Assembly (NCBI GenBank): GCA_025355505.1
Contig: JANXZM010000106.1
Span: forward strand, 1-37,635
Source: Acidobacteriaceae bacterium
Lineage (GTDB): Bacteria > Acidobacteriota > Terriglobia > Terriglobales > Acidobacteriaceae
DNA length: 37,635 bases
Reading direction: 5' to 3'
How positions within the stretch are numbered: position 1 is the stretch's first letter; the number at the start of each line of letters is the position of its first letter. The notes under the pieces were generated by a model. The model worked only from the letters and a program-made list of their open reading frames with translations. It ran no database searches and was not told the DNA's origin. Made by a program: the position numbers and the translations under genes. Positions 36,983 through 37,635 of this stretch are shown in pieces.

Positions 36983-37075
36983 GGGAGCCAATCGAAATGG
37001 GAGCATTTGCGTTTATCCTGCCTGCTCCCCTTCAGCTCCCAATGATCACCAACATGAAGGAATGATTCGGCTCCC
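36983..37075. repeat. Five GGGAGC motifs in 93 bases
   Basis: GGGAGC occurs at 36983-36988 and 36999-37004 on the plus strand, and as GCTCCC at 37024-37029, 37035-37040 and 37070-37075. The two orientations face each other just upstream of the xis-type gene and before the right attachment repeat. This arrangement resembles recombination-protein arm sites or an autoregulatory operator cluster. It is inferred from pattern only. Confidence 0.45.
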
Positions 37076-37249
37076 ACTACTGCCATCCGTGCTTGCAAGT
37101 CATTGAGTTTACGTAGTCTTTGCCGACTCATAAACCAAAGGCCAGTGGTTCACCGAAATCACCCTACGCGATCCATGAAACTTCGACTCCCTCCGACTAC
37201 CGAGACGAGCAACCTGTGCTGAATTCTCCCGACAATCGTCAATGGTTCT

Positions 37250-37270
37250 CGGTACAACTTCGGTACAACT
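37250..37270. repeat. CGGTACAACT tandem pair
   Basis: CGGTACAACT occurs at 37250-37259 and again at 37261-37270, an 11-base period, 74 bases before the right attachment repeat. It could be an integrase arm-type site. Otherwise 36935-37343 contains no recognisable gene. Confidence 0.45.
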
Positions 37271-37343
37271 GAGCGAGAGAAAGAATGGGTTTCTGACCCC
37301 TAAGCGACACCAGACAAAAGCACTTGGAGTTTATACTTTCATA

Positions 37344-37397
<54 letters not shown>

Positions 37398-37475
37398 CAA
37401 TCCCGTCATTGGATTAGCGAGCTTCCGGTTTTTGCAAATTCGACAACTTGAGTCAACTTGGGTCTGATAAGCACC

Positions 37476-37635
37476 TACATCGACTTCGAGCGGCTGTTTG
37501 TGCTGACGCTCAGCGCGGCGTTCTTCGTGGTGCGCACCAAGTCGAATGTGTTGCTGAAACGGCGCTACTCGCACGCGGTGGACCAGAGCTCGGGCGTGCG
37601 CTCGGACCAGACCGTCGTTCTGTCATCGTTCGCGT
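37476..37635 (+). pseudogene. IS4-family transposase fragment, 5'-truncated (runs off window)
   Basis: From 37476 the plus frame reads 'YIDFERLFVLTLSAAFFVVR' then 'TKSNVLLKRRYSHAVDQSSG', matching the central catalytic region of IS4-family transposases, where 'DRGYIDFERL' precedes a beta-strand-rich core. The normal residues before 'YIDF' are missing and a TGA lies 27 bases upstream, so the gene lacks its N-terminal half. It lies just outside the right attachment repeat, and the C-terminal part continues beyond the window. Confidence 0.75.

Overview
The window looks like chromosomal DNA of an Acidobacteriota bacterium (Terriglobia/Koribacter-like). This is inferred from large TonB-dependent receptors with an N-terminal carboxypeptidase-regulatory-like domain, a homodimeric-type pyruvate dehydrogenase cluster, TonB-domain proteins fused to receiver-like domains, and short G+C-rich palindromes between genes. 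No rRNA or other phylogenetic marker is present, so the assignment is by gene style only.

Left part (1-16.4 kb) is ordinary housekeeping DNA, nearly all on the minus strand. The left edge carries the start of an IS5-type transposase and a repeat-rich 450-base gap. Then come a cyclic-nucleotide-binding-domain protein (+), two tandem receiver-TM-TonB proteins, an MscS-type channel, and a pyruvate dehydrogenase cluster (aceE, aceF, a DUF3592-like gene, lpd). A DUF2062 membrane protein and an amino-sugar pair (an isomerase-only GlmS-like SIS protein, probably NagB-II, and NagA) follow. A complete tRNA-Pro(CGG) closes this part.

Right part (16.4-37.4 kb) is a roughly 21-kb genomic island. The last 46 bases of tRNA-Pro plus 8 following bases (16411-16464) are repeated perfectly at 37344-37397, the classic footprint of site-specific integration into a tRNA gene. 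Just inside the right repeat is a frameshifted excisionase-type gene with its own terminator. No integrase is visible. Inside the left repeat lie fragments of an IS3 transposase and of another gene.

The island cargo is one coherent divergent locus. The minus arm encodes a TonB-dependent receptor, an M61 peptidase, a GntR/FCD regulator, a BBE-type FAD oxidoreductase and a secreted phospholipase B-like/C45 Ntn hydrolase. The plus arm encodes a class V PLP enzyme, a secreted amidohydrolase, a second TonB-dependent receptor, a secreted metallo-beta-lactamase-fold hydrolase, a second class V PLP enzyme and an APC amino-acid permease. The arms are driven by two matched, divergently facing promoter-like elements that share a 12-base sequence. 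The set looks like an acquired uptake-and-catabolism system for a peptide- or amide-linked amino-acid compound: receptors import it, periplasmic hydrolases cut it, the permease moves products inward, PLP enzymes process them, and a GntR regulator senses an intermediate. The substrate cannot be read from sequence.

Beyond the right repeat is a 5'-truncated IS4-type transposase fragment that runs off the window.
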